Assembly (NCBI GenBank): GCA_018457335.1 | Contig: JAGYHI010000001.1 | Coordinates: forward strand, 4,900-68,899 | DNA: 64,000 bases | Direction: 5' to 3' | Source: Candidatus Altimarinota bacterium | GTDB taxonomy: Bacteria; Patescibacteria; JAEDAM01; BD1-5; UBA2023 | Shown: in pieces, positions 52,728 to 63,977 of the stretch | How the letters are laid out: every line of letters starts with the position of its first letter | Numbering within the stretch: position 1 is the first letter of the stretch | Made by a program: the position numbers and the translations under genes | Notes under the pieces: model-generated | Told to the model about the DNA's origin: nothing | The model's database searches: none | Seen by the model: only the letters and a program-made list of their open reading frames with translations

Positions 52728-53339
52728 TTATGACTTATCGCCAAGACGTAAAAACTTTTTAAGGACATCACGCGTCGCAAGTACATCTCACATCGCTGTA
52801 TGCGCCTCATAATCTCATCGGATTTTTAAAATATCTTTTAATCCACCCGGCTTTGAAAGACTTGTACTCTCAAATACAAGTGGCTTTCCAGTATAGCGAG
52901 CAACAGCATTGTGTTCATTAGCGATAGATTTCGTATCAAGAATATCATTTCCTAATCGCATAAAAAGTGATTCGTAGCCTGCCAAATAAAAAATACTTTG
53001 GAGAAACGAAATATCAGCCGTCACATATTGTCCGACCAAGATAGGTTTTTGATCAAGATCAAAATATGTATCCAAAAACACCTGAAATTCTTCACAAAAC
53101 TGCTCATAAGAATTTCCAGATGCAATCCTATCAAGTGTAAATCCATTATATTCAAGAGCTTCTGGTTCAATAATAATATTTGCTGGCGGACAAAGATCCA
53201 TCAAAAATTCATCGACGATTTCAAATTTTACATCCATGACGACCGCTCAAACTTCGATAACACCATGTTTAAAAGGATTTAAACCGGTCATTTCTAGGTC
53301 AATAAGAAGATATGTACCATTTTTTACTTGATTTTTCAC
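52728..53339 (-). CDS. Oligoribonuclease-like DEDDh exonuclease (right-arm copy)
   Basis: Identical to 5763-6374: DLE, D109, H180/D185 metal site; GTG start; 3 bp upstream of the peptidase gene. Confidence 0.82.
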
Positions 53340-53394
53340 AAAAAAAGACTACATTAAGAGATAATTGAAAATTATTTTCAAAGAAATTTCGTAC

Positions 53395-53422
53395 ATAATA
53401 TTTATATTTTTATTTTTGTCAA
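53395..53422 (-). promoter_or_regulatory. Promoter of the exonuclease-peptidase operon (right arm)
   Basis: Mirror of 5680-5707, TTGACA-16-TATTAT on the reverse strand; it lies just before the rlmE start on the other strand. Confidence 0.6.
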
Positions 53423-53427
53423 AACAT

Positions 53428-54030
53428 ATGCCAAAACATTATCAAGTAAATGATAAATATGCCCAGCAAGCAAGGAAACTTGGATACCGTGCACGAAGTG
53501 CTTTTAAACTTTTAGAACTCCAAGATCGCTACAATCTCATCAAAAAAGATATGAATGTGCTCGATGTATGAGCGGCACCGGGAAGTTTTTTGCAAGTCAT
53601 CGCAAAAATCATCTGACAAAATGGAAAATGCGTGGGAATTGATATTCAAAAAATTGATAAAAATTTTGGTTTTCCAAATATTCACCTGCTCCAAGAAGAT
53701 ATTTTTGAATTTGAAAAGGTGTCAAAATTTCTCGAAGGTTTAGATATTGAGCAGTTTGACCTCATCACTTCTGATATCGCCCCAAAAACCACAGGTATGA
53801 CCGGAGTCGACCAATATCGATCGGTCGAGCTTAATTTGGCTATTTTAGAAGTGGCGAAAAAATTCTTAAAAAAAGACGGAAATCTCGTCTTGAAAGTCTT
53901 TGTTGGGGAGGATATTCAAGATCTCATCTGACCAGTCAAACAAAATTTTACAAAACTTTCACGATGTAAACCAAAAGCCTGTCGTGATCGAAGTTTTGAG
54001 GAGTACTTTATTTGTCAAAAGAAAAAATAA
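53428..54030 (+). CDS. rlmE: 23S rRNA methyltransferase RlmE (right-arm copy)
   Basis: Identical to 5072-5674: K27-D116-K156-E191 tetrad; stop TAA shares its last base with the next ATG. Confidence 0.93.
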
Positions 54031-54707
54031 TGTTCAAAAAATCGCCTCACATCTCGATGCGAAATGTATCTTTTGTCTACAAAAAATCATCTCAGCATAT
54101 AATAAAAGATTTTTCTCTCGAAATCCCAAGCGAAAGCCTCGTGCGGCTCACCGGACCATCTGGAAGCGGAAAAACTACTTTTCTCGAACTTGTCGGAGGT
54201 ATTATCTTTCCGACTAAATGAAATATAAAAATTTGAGAAGCGGATTCGAAAGATATTGCAAAATCTCGATTTTCTCTTTTTGGATATAGTTTTGTTGATG
54301 CGGATTTTTTTGAAAATATGAGCGTACGGGACAATATACTCATGCCAGCAAGCATCATGAAAGTGGAAATCGATATGAAATGGTACCAAAAACTCATCTG
54401 AGAAATCGGGCTCAAAAAATACGAAAACAAACTCGTCTGAAACCTCTCAGCAGGACAAAGAGAGCGAGTCAATCTCGTACGATCCATGATACATAAACCA
54501 AAAATATTGATACTTGACGAACCGGGATCTCACTTGAATACATCACTAGTATGAAAAATCATACAAATCATACTTGACTATCAAAAGCAAGAAAAAGCGA
54601 CTATTTTTATTTCAAGCCATCAGGATCTCCCAAAATTACAGTTTACTACTTCCCTTTCTTTTTATGAAGATTATACCATTTCTACTGAGACAAATCCAGA
54701 GTCATAA
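54030..54707 (+). CDS. FtsE/LolD-like ABC ATPase (right-arm copy)
   Basis: Identical to 4395-5072: Walker A GPSGSGKTT, LSAGQ signature, Walker B ILILDEP; overlaps the permease gene by 44 bp. Confidence 0.88.
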
Positions 54708-55875
54708 AATAAAAAGTATCAGTTTTGTGTTTGTGATTTTGCTGACACTCTTTTTATGATATGGTATTATTTGGATGTATCAAAATATGTCATCAGCGGT
54801 TTCATATTATTCAAGTATAAATATTTGAGACCCAAAACGCGTAAAAATATCAAGTGGTGGAAATATTTTCGCTTTTCTTTCGAAAGGTGTCTCTGGACTC
54901 TCAGATGAAACACTTAAAAAAATATCAAATGATTCGCGATTCGAAGATATAAAAACTTTCACTCTTATCCAGTATCCAGTCACTGGAGATTTTTCTATTT
55001 TTTCTTTTTGATTGGAGAGTGATATACCTGTTTTTGCTATTTCTGGTGACACTCCACTTGGCAAGAAATGAGTCGGAATATCTCAAAAAATGCTCGAATA
55101 CTACAATTTGCAGTTTGCTGGAAGTTTGCCAATTTTTCCAAAAATTGATAAAAAATTTATCAAAGGAAGGAAGGTTGTCATCACAGTTGGAAAATCAAAA
55201 CTCTTCAATCTTGATGGGAAAAAGCCAGCAAAACCAATCGAGACACAAATCACTGACATCAGTCCAGACTACCCAGGATTTGGCGTGGTGCTCCCGAAAA
55301 AAATCCTAGAAAGCCGACTCAAATCTATAGGACTCTCACTTTGAAACCCTTTTAAAGTCGTAGCAAAAATCAAAAATCTAAACAATATAGAAAATTTAAA
55401 AAAAGACTATAAGGGCCTCAATATCACTTTTGATCAGGATGCTATAAAAGAAAATGAAAAACGACTTCAAACTTTACAACTCATATTTTGAGCCACTTTT
55501 CTTGCGATAATTTGTGTAGTATGAACAATCATACTTTTTCTACTTGGAAGTATTTTACGAGAAATAAAGCATATTTATCGCCTTATTTACCGACTTTGAA
55601 TTTTTAATCTTCGATCCATTTTTTTGACGCTTTGAGAACTCATCTTCTTGACTTGTATCGCTGGAATTATCGGATATTTTCTTAATATTTTTATTTTTTC
55701 TTACTTTTCAAAGCTAGCAACTGCTTTTTTCCCAACTCAATGAATTCTTTTTCCAATTATCGTACCAAACACTATACAACTCTTTTTTTATATAGCAACT
55801 TGCATAGTTATGCTTATTAGTATTTTATTCTACTATAATCAATCACAATTTAAGGAATTAAAAAAATGCAAATAA
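54664..55875 (+). CDS. FtsX/MacB-like permease (right-arm copy)
   Basis: Identical to 3227-4438: one N-terminal and three C-terminal membrane segments around a large outer domain. Confidence 0.78.
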
Positions 55876-55928
55876 AAAATTCCCTCCAAAAAATGAAGAG
55901 AATTTAAAAGCAATCTACAACAGTGAGA

Positions 55929-56357
55929 TTATGATGACTGGATTTGTCGTAAAATCGAATCAACTTGTGAAGAGGAAATATTCCCTTCTACAAGAAGTGT
56001 ACCAGCATCAATTTGCGTATAAAATCGTGGTAAATCCGATTGGATACGCAATTCGATATTTTGTGGGTCACTTTCTCGAAAGAAAGAAACTTTGACCCCA
56101 TTTTTTTGGTACACAACCCCCTCAGAAAGTGAGAGTTTTTTATTTGTTATCACTAGTGTGTGACCACTGGCAAATCCAGTTTCATCACCACCCCAATACT
56201 GTTTTTGTGCCCATACAATCGGTGGTGTTTTTGGCTTTGGCATCTTTTCTGCATCAGCCGAAAAATAATCACGCGATATATAAAAACAAGACAGTACACA
56301 AAGTGTGATTATTGCCTGAAACCATTGAGACGCCACCTTATAACGATTTTTCATCAT
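55929..56357 (-). CDS. Small anchored or secreted protein (right-arm copy)
   Basis: Identical to 2745-3173; promoter with full consensus boxes at 56409-56437 on the reverse strand. Confidence 0.6.
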   Translation of the reverse strand: MMKNRYKVASQWFQAIITLCVLSCFYISRDYFSADAEKMPKPKTPPIVWAQKQYWGGDETGFASGHTLVITNKKLSLSEGVVYQKNGVKVSFFRESDPQNIELRIQSDLPRFYTQIDAGTLLVEGNISSSQVDSILRQIQSS

Positions 56358-56408
56358 ACAAAGTAAATTTATAATATAAAGCGAACTCTTTACAAAAAGA
56401 ACATATAC

Positions 56409-56437
56409 ATTATAATATATTTTATATGATTTGTCAA
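56409..56437 (-). promoter_or_regulatory. Consensus promoter (right arm)
   Basis: Mirror of 2665-2693, TTGACA-17-TATAAT on the reverse strand. Confidence 0.8.
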
Positions 56438-56623
56438 GACTTTTACATAAAAAAATAAAAATGTCAAGAAACAGTCTATTTCTTAATAAAATATATAAAT
56501 CATTTGTCAAGTAGAAATACAATAAAATAAATAATATCACTGGATTTTTTGGAAGTTTTTCATATATTATTTGTAATATCAAAAAATAAAAAAATTCTCA
56601 ATTATTAATTTTTAATTAATCTC

Positions 56624-58249
56624 ATGTCTCTCCATCTCTACAACTCTCTCACTCGCGAAGTCGAGCGCTTCAAACCACTTTCACAAGAAAAAGTAAAAGT
56701 CTATTACTGTGGGCCGACACCGTATAATTTTGCACATATCGGAAATTTACGAGCCTATCTTTTCGAGGATTTAATTGTACGAACACTCCGCTTTCTTGGT
56801 TATAAAGTCGAAACTGGGATGAATATTACCGATATCGATGATAAAACTATTCGCGACAGTCAAAAATTTTGAGAAAATCTCAAAGAATTTACTGAGAAAT
56901 ACAGCAAGGAATTTCTCAAAGATCTCGATATGCTTCATGTAAATAGAGCCGATACTATCAAGCCTATTTCTCTTTTGATCGAGGAAATGTGAGAAATTAT
57001 CCAAGGACTCCTCGATAAAGGATTTGCGTATATAGCCGACGATGGAAGTATTTATTATCGAGTCGCGAAATTTAAGGATTATGGAAAACTGGCTAACCTC
57101 GATGTAAAAGGTATGATTTCGAGTGTACGAATCGATAATGATGAATACGAAAAAGATGAAATCGCTGATTTTGCGCTCTGGAAAGCCTACAACCCAGAAA
57201 AAGATGGAGAAAATTTTTGGGAGATAGATTTGGAAGTAAATGAGGAAAATTGTCAGTTAAAAACTCCAAAAACTGTCATTCCGGACTGCGATCCGGAATC
57301 TAATGCAGGACTATGTAATAATTCCTTAGAAAGAGATCCTGAAACAAGTTCAGGATGACAAAAGGGGGCACTAGAATGACAAAAACAAACATCGCTATTT
57401 TCAGTCAAAATCAAAGGGAGACCGGGTTGGCATATCGAGTGTAGCGCTTGTAATCATCATATTTTTGGTGATCAAATCGACATTCACATGGGTGGAATCG
57501 ACAATCTTTTTCCACACCACCAAAATGAAATCGCACAAAGCGAAGCCTTTACTGGAAAACAATTTTCAAAATACTGGCTTCACGGTGGACATCTCCTTGT
57601 GGATAATAAAAAAATGGCAAAATCAGCCGGAAATTTTTTCACACTTCGTGACATCATCGAAAAAAATGCAAACTTCCCTGCCGAATTCGTCTGTCGTGGC
57701 TTTCGACTCCTCAATTTACAAAATAAATATCGAGAAAATTTTAACTTCACACAAAGTCGCCTCGATGCTGGTATAAAAACGATTCAAGGTTTTGATGAGA
57801 CTTTTAAAAAAATTGCTCGCTACAAAGGTTTTGAAAATGTTTCGCATACAATTTCTCGAGATTTTCGAGATGTGCTCCAAGGTGCGATGCAGGAATTTGT
57901 CGGGCACCTCGAAAATGATTTCGATAGCAATCTCGCTCTGACAGTGATTTTCACCTTTCAAAAAACCATCAATGCTGGAATGGATGAGAATACTTACTCA
58001 CAAGCAGAAATCGATGCGATAAAAGATTTCTTAAAAAATATCGATGAAGTGCTCGGAATTTTTGATTTTTCTCTCCTTGATAAGAATGAAGAAATCCCAC
58101 AAGAAATCCAAGAACTCGCCGAAAAACGAGCCCAAGCAAAACAAGAGAAAGACTGGAATACTGCTGATAGTATCCGTGATACACTCACGGATAAAGGCTG
58201 GAAAATGATAGACGAGGCGGGTGGAAAATGGAGTGTGGAGAAAATGTAA
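56624..58249 (+). CDS. cysS: Cysteinyl-tRNA synthetase with in-frame repeat insertion (right-arm copy)
   Basis: Identical to 853-2478. In this orientation the palindromes (57273-57301 and 57334-57359) are read as VIPDCDPES and RDPETSSGG, just ahead of [12 protein letters not shown]. One TGA in the insertion becomes Gly only under table 25, so the frame would be broken in a standard-code organism. Confidence 0.95.
57273..57359. repeat. Palindromic repeat pair inside cysS (right arm)
   Basis: Mirror of 1743-1829; two inverted-orientation members of the dispersed palindrome family. Confidence 0.85.
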
Positions 58250-58263
58250 AATTTAAAAAAATG

Positions 58264-58294
58264 TAAAAAAATCTCTCCAAATGGAGAGATTTTT
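58264..58294. terminator. Bidirectional terminator cysS / DUF805 (right arm)
   Basis: Mirror of 808-838. Confidence 0.85.
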
Positions 58295-58849
58295 TTACCC
58301 AAGAAGTCAAGGTTTATAATATCGGTCTTCACCATAATCGTTTGGTCATTGGGTGCCAGGAGCAAAAAGAAGATATAAAACAAATAATCCGGATATAATC
58401 TGAAAAACTAAAAGAATATAGTATAGTACATCGGAAGCCCCTCAGATCAGAAATGAAAATACCATTTTTGGATCTATCATAAATAAAATCAACATTATAA
58501 TATTGACAACTTCTCGGAAAACGGGAAACAAAATCACAAGATATTCAATTTTTCGATTTTCTTTTCCCATATCATGCATTCGTTTTCGTACGATTTTTGG
58601 AACGAGAAATATTTCAAAAAGGAGAAGTAAACTATACATAATAAGCGACATAATCATAACTGATGTGACATTTGCCTTGGCAACCACACTAGTATAACTC
58701 AATCATCCTCACAATAATATCATTATAAGTCCGATAAGTATCGGAATACAAAGCATTCGGTAAAAAAAGAGTACTCGACGAATACGGTTTTCTTTTCCGA
58801 AAAGCCAATATTTTTCCTTATAGGAAATAGTAGTATCAAAAATTTTCAT
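58295..58849 (-). CDS. DUF805-family membrane protein (right-arm copy)
   Basis: Identical to 253-807; C-terminal PGTQGPNDYGEDRYY motif; upstream 19-T tract at 58916-58934 (forward strand). Confidence 0.85.
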
Positions 58850-59011
58850 ACGAAAAAATTAAAAAATAAAACAATATTTTTTCTTGAAGATAAAATATTG
58901 TTAATAAGTATACCGTTTTTTTTTTTTTTTTTTTCAAATGAATGTTTACTATTATTTTTCTACAAAAATCAAAAATCTGAAAAAACTCTTACAAAATGTA
59001 GGAGTTTTTAT

Positions 59012-59039
59012 TTGCTTTTTTTGGCTTTTTCACTACTAT
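59012..59039 (+). promoter_or_regulatory. Putative argS promoter
   Basis: TTGCTT (59012-59017), 16 bp, TACTAT (59034-59039), 37 bp before the argS ATG; the leader is T-rich with no Shine-Dalgarno sequence. Confidence 0.45.
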
Positions 59040-59076
59040 AAGAGAGATAAATTTTACTTTTATTTTTTGTATTTTT

Positions 59077-60834
59077 ATGTCTTCTTTTCATTCAATTCTT
59101 CAAGAAATTTTTGATAGTTTTGATCCATCAAAACAAATAAAAGCCATCATTACACCAGCACCAAAACCAAAACTTGGTGAATTTTGTGTAAATATCTTTC
59201 CACTCGTAAAACTCCTCAAAAAATCACCAAATGAAATCGCAGATGAATTTGCGAAAAAAATGGAAGAAAAATGAGAAATTTTTAAAAATATCAGCACAAC
59301 TGGTGGTTATATTAATTTTTTCCTTACTGACGCGGTTTGGGCTGACATTGCAAAAGATTTTTTGGAGAAAAAAATCGAACCAGATACAAGTCTCCACAAA
59401 GATGAAAGCATCGTCATCGACTACATCGGAATGAATGTCGGGAAACCACCTCACATCGGGCACATCTGCACTCCACTTCTCGGACAATCTATCATCAATA
59501 CCCTTCGATATCTTGGTTACACAGTCGTCTGAGACAGTCATCTCGGTGACTGGGGAGCTCTTTTTGGAAAACTTATCGTCGGATTTAAAAAATATGGAAG
59601 TGAGGAGAAACTCGAAAGCGACGCTATCGACCATCTTCTCGAAGTCTATATAAAAATCAATGCTGATTGCGAAGCAGACGAAAGCGTCCAAGCCGAGTGT
59701 CGAGATGTCTTCAAAGCACTCTCACAGTGAAATGAAGAATATACAAAACTCTGGGCACGATTTACAAAAGCAACAATTCATACTGCCAGACAAATGCTCG
59801 AAATGATGCATATTCATCAGGATTATGATGTTGGGGAGAGTTTTTATGAAGGAATTGAATTACCACAAATTGGTGATCAACCAAAACTCCAATACGATAT
59901 GAACTCTATCGTGGCAGAACTGATCGAGAAAAAAATCGCAACAAAAAATGAAGACGGTAGTGTCGGGGTAAATTTCCCAGAAGAGAGCAAGCTTCCATCG
60001 ACAATCTTACAAAAAAAAGACGGGACAAACCTCTATCTCACGAGTGATCTTGCTGCAATCAAATACCGACTCACAAATGGTTGGAATCCAAACAAAATTC
60101 TCTATTTTGTTGATGTGCGTCAGGCATTACACTTCCGACAGGTTTTCTGGGTTGCGAAAAAAGCGTGGGGTGAAGATATCGCAAAAGGAGTGGAATTTTT
60201 CCATGCCGCTAATGGGGCTATTGTCCTTCCAGAAGGGGCTATGAGCACCCGAAAAGGAAATATTATTCGCCTTGATAGCCTCGTAAATGAGGGATTCACT
60301 CGTGTCAAAAAACTCCTCGAAGAAAAAGGGAAAACCGGCGATGAAGTCCTTGATGAAGCAGATATCCGAGAAATCGCGATTGGTGCTATCAAATATGCTT
60401 ATCTCATGCAAGATCGTGAAAGAAACATTGTCTTTACTTGGGACAAAGCGCTCAGTTTTGAGGGAAATAGCGGACCATACATCCAGTACGCCTATGTCCG
60501 TGGAAAAAAGATGATAGAAGGAGAAGAAATAAATAAAACTATCGACACAAGCAAACTCCAACTCACACAATATGACAAGGCTCTCATACAAAAAATCGAA
60601 GAAATGCCAGCTATCATCACACGTACTGTTGAGCAATATAAACCGCATCATCTTGCGACATATGCGTATGATTTAGCGACGACTTTTAATGCCTTTTATG
60701 TCCACTCACCAAAAATCAAGGAAGAAGAAAATGAAAATTTGAAAAATTTTAGAATCGCTCTCATTCAAAAGACTACTGACCAACTTAAAACAACTTTTGA
60801 ACTCTTGGCAATCAAAATGCCTACAAAAATGTAA
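59077..60834 (+). CDS. argS: Arginyl-tRNA synthetase
   Basis: This class I synthetase charges tRNA-Arg. The 585-residue protein has an N-terminal additional domain (about 1-100), the HIGH box HIGH at residues 126-129 in MNVGKPPHIGHICT, GDSHLGDWGALFGKLI, and the KMSKS-equivalent MSTRKG at 389-394. An all-helical DALR-type anticodon-binding domain (about 460-585; GPYIQYAYVRG at its start) ends the protein. Three Gly are TGA-encoded, one of them in VVGDSHLGDW. Its first 25 bp lie in the inverted repeat; the rest is single copy. It is followed 11 bp later by a surface-protein gene on the same strand. Identification is secure. Confidence 0.95.
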
Positions 60835-60845
60835 TCTTCTTACTC

Positions 60846-63263
60846 ATGAATTTTTTGAAAAAAATCGCTCTCATCCTTGTAATGTGTATCGGGTTTTGAA
60901 GTCAAGTCTTCGCAGAAAATCCTTTTACAGATATTCCTCGTAATAGCCCTTATTATGAGGCGGTCGATGACCTCTATAATAACGGAGTAATTTCCGACAA
61001 TGGAAGTCATCTTTTCCATCCAAACGACACGATGAAGCGAGATTTTTATGTATCACTCGTCGTCGGAGTTGGCTGCAAAAAATGTACCACACCTTCGACC
61101 GAAGATATTAGAAAATATACGACTTCCCCATATATCGATCTCCCAAAAGTCAATCCGTATTTTTATTGTATCGCGTATGCCGACGGTCAAAAAATCGTCC
61201 GTGGATATGTACTCGATCAAAATGGTCAAACCAGTTGTCAAGATGGAAATACTTACACCAGTATTCCATTTTGTGCAGAAAATACTACCTCCCGTATAGA
61301 AGCCGCCGCCATACTTCTCCGTCGAGCCAATCTCTGGAATGAAGAACTCAATAAAAGAAATACAGATTTTAGTTTGAAAATCCCAGACACTGACAAATAC
61401 TGGTATGGGTATGCAAAAAAAGCAATCGAGGTCGGTCTTATAAAAGCGAGAAGTGACGGAAGCATCGGACAAGATGAGGCAATCACCCGATGAGAATTTG
61501 CAATTATGACTTCGAAAATTCTTGGGTTTACTCAGTGTAATCCTATCAAAAATACAAATTCACTCGATGCAAAAATCATAATACAGCAAAACGGACAAGA
61601 TACGAAAAAAACAGAATTTTGAAAAGATGAAAAGTGTGTATTTGTGCCCAAGACTTCTCAAAGTGGAAACTGGAAATATATTTGGACCATCACCAATCGA
61701 AATGGTGCAGTCAAAGAATTTAAACAAAAAGAAATCGAGTGTAAAAACCTAGACAATGGAACTTCTGATATTGATGTGCAAATCATCGATCCAGAGACCG
61801 GAGAGTCCATTTCTAACCCTACTACCACAATAAATACTAAAAAAAATCCAGATGATAAAGTATCTGGGCTCGGAGTGATTCTTGATGCTGATCCTCTCAC
61901 GGGTACAACGGTTACAAATTTTAACTTTACAACAGTGGTTTCAAAAACGCCAAATCCTACTACCCAGAAAATTGATTTTTGAGACGGAACACAAACAACC
62001 TCAACAGAAGGTACAGAAACTTACACGGACAATCATATTTATGAAACTCCGTGAACCTACACTGTCATCTCGACCGTCACCGATACAAAAACTGGAAAAA
62101 CTGGTCAATCGACAGTGACAGTGACTGTCAAGGAAGATGAAGATCCTGATAAGGATGGAATCCTGAATTGTACTGAAAAACGAAAAACCAACTGTGATAA
62201 ATGTCCGCTCGTAAAAGGAATCCGAGAAAATAAATGATGTCCTCCGGTCGATACCTGAGAGCATACTTGCAAAATACGAAAACAGTATTGAGAAAAGATA
62301 ATCTGTGACACTCCGAAAAATCCTGAAAACTCAAAAATCGATACACAAATTATTGTTACACAAGATAATACACCAACCAATAAAACCAGTTTTACAAGCG
62401 GTGAAAAATGTGTATTTGTCCCGAAAATCTCAGAAGGAGGACAGTGGAAATACGAGTGGACTATCGCCTATCCTGATGGAAAAGTAGAGAAATTTTCACG
62501 CGAAACGATACAGTGTGACGATTTAAAAATTGGAACTCCAACTATCAAAGTAAAAATAATTAACCCAGAAACTGAGAAACCAGTTGGCGATCCGGAAGTC
62601 ACAGTCAATATTACTGACCCAAAAAATCCAACAGACTCAAAAGATCCGAATACAAATGCAATCGGTGTTTCTCTCTATGCTACTCCTCAAAAACAATATT
62701 TGTGAGAAGAAATCATCTTTACAATCAATGTAGAAAAAACGAAAAATCCAACTGAAAAAATTATTGAGTTTTGAGATGGGAAAAATTTTACTGTGACGGA
62801 TGAAAGAATCAAAATCCCACTTTCTCATATCTATGAAACGACTGGGATTTACACCGTGAAAACTCGCGCAAAAGATACAAAAACTGGAAAAGTAGGAATC
62901 GCAAAAGTACAAGTAAAAATCATTAATAATGAAGATCCTGATGAAGATGGAGTACTCAATTGTACTGAAAAAAGGAAAACTAACTGTGATAAATGTCCCC
63001 TTGTAAAAGGCTCAAAAGACAATAATGGCTGTCCACCAACAAATCCAACAAATCCAACTTTTCCAAATATTTGCATTCTTGAGAAAGCCAAAAATCAAGG
63101 AATTATCCAAGGAGGTGCTATTTGTCATGAGTGTCCTTGCTACAATTCGCTCACGATTTCTAGTCTCATCAGAGAATGTGACACGCTTTTTCCGACTATC
63201 CTCTCACCAGCACCAGATCTTTCGACCGTCTATTCTCGCGGAAGTTTTTACCTCGTACAATAA
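60846..63263 (+). CDS. Large secreted SLH - PKD - thrombospondin type-3 repeat surface protein
   Basis: An 805-residue exported protein with about a dozen TGA-Gly codons. The signal peptide is NFLKKIALILVMCIGFGSQVF. Two S-layer-homology-like segments follow: NPFTDIPRNSPYYEAVDDL (about 26-70) and IPDTDKYWYGYAKKAIEVGL with TRGEFAIM (about 178-225). Two homologous units come next, each with a KCVFVPK segment, a PKD domain (IDFGDGTQ ... HIYETPGTYTV; IEFGDGKN ... HIYETTGIYTV) and a calcium-binding TSP3 repeat (EDPDKDGILNCTEKRKTNCD; EDPDEDGVLNCTEKRKTNCD). A short Cys-rich C-terminal region ends the protein. SLH segments usually bind cell-wall polymers; PKD and TSP3 domains are extracellular adhesion modules. 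Confidence 0.87.
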
Positions 63264-63977
63264 ATGACTATACTTTTTCGATCACATAAATGTGCAAATT
63301 TTTTGCAACAAAACAGACGATCAAAGCGTGGAACTACAAGCGATGAATGGTCAGATCTGAGAGAATATAGCCCAGAAAATGATGCAAAAGATATCGTCTG
63401 GAAACGCTCAACTGAGCCAAATACTATCATCAGTAAAAAAAGAGAATTACAACAATCCCTGCGACTGATTTTTTGTGCGCATCGAGATATTTGAGATGAT
63501 TTTATGACTGCGAAAGATGAAATTTCTCGAAGTGAATGGAAAAAGCAATCACTTGATATCTTGAAAAAATCTGCTCAAAAATCAAACTTCCCTTTTCAAG
63601 AATTTTTTGAAAAAAAAGAGCAAAATCTGGAAACCTTAGTAAAAAATAAAATCAAAAATCATCTCATTATTTTTTTGACAAGTAGTTTGGATTTTAATGA
63701 AAAATCATACAAAGTCCTCTCTCGACAAAATGACGTCATCATAGTGTACATCGAGCATATTTTTGAAAAAAATCCAGATACCAGTGTGTGGATTGAAGGA
63801 AAAGTTTTTGATACAAAAAAAATAAAAAAATACCAAGATGAAAGACAAAAAATACAAAAAGAATTCATAAAAAAATGTAAAAAAAATAAAATCTCTCCGC
63901 TTTTTCTTGATACTACACAGAGTATAGAAACCGCCTTAAATCACTTTTTTAAATATCGATATGCTCGAAAAAAATAA
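63264..63977 (+). CDS. DUF58-family protein
   Basis: A 237-residue protein. The motif RRSKRGTTSDEWSDLREYSP followed by ENDAKDIVWKRS matches the DUF58 signature (G..S.l.R.Y.pGDD.R.IDW). In DUF58 operons this protein usually sits between a MoxR ATPase and von Willebrand A (BatA/BatB) proteins, in envelope or complex-assembly roles that are poorly defined. The typical N-terminal membrane segments are missing, and the family acidic GDD is END here. The ATG directly abuts the TAA of the previous gene (TAAATG), implying co-translation. One TGA-Gly (residue 77) joins the two halves. The gene downstream overlaps its 3' end by 17 bp. Confidence 0.75.

Larger units (their letters stand above)
29783..59101. 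repeat. Right arm of the 29.3-kb inverted repeat
   Basis: Reverse complement of 1-29319. This arm continues without break into single-copy sequence (argS onward), so its outer side is probably the native arrangement, while its inner edge cuts the Lys-rich gene and is probably the artificial junction. Confidence 0.97.

Noticed and set aside
1..59101. Treating the mirrored genes as paralogues or a gene-dosage amplification
   Set aside because: Absence of any difference, plus a broken gene at one junction only, fits an artefactual or very recent fold-back better; left open for read-level checking.
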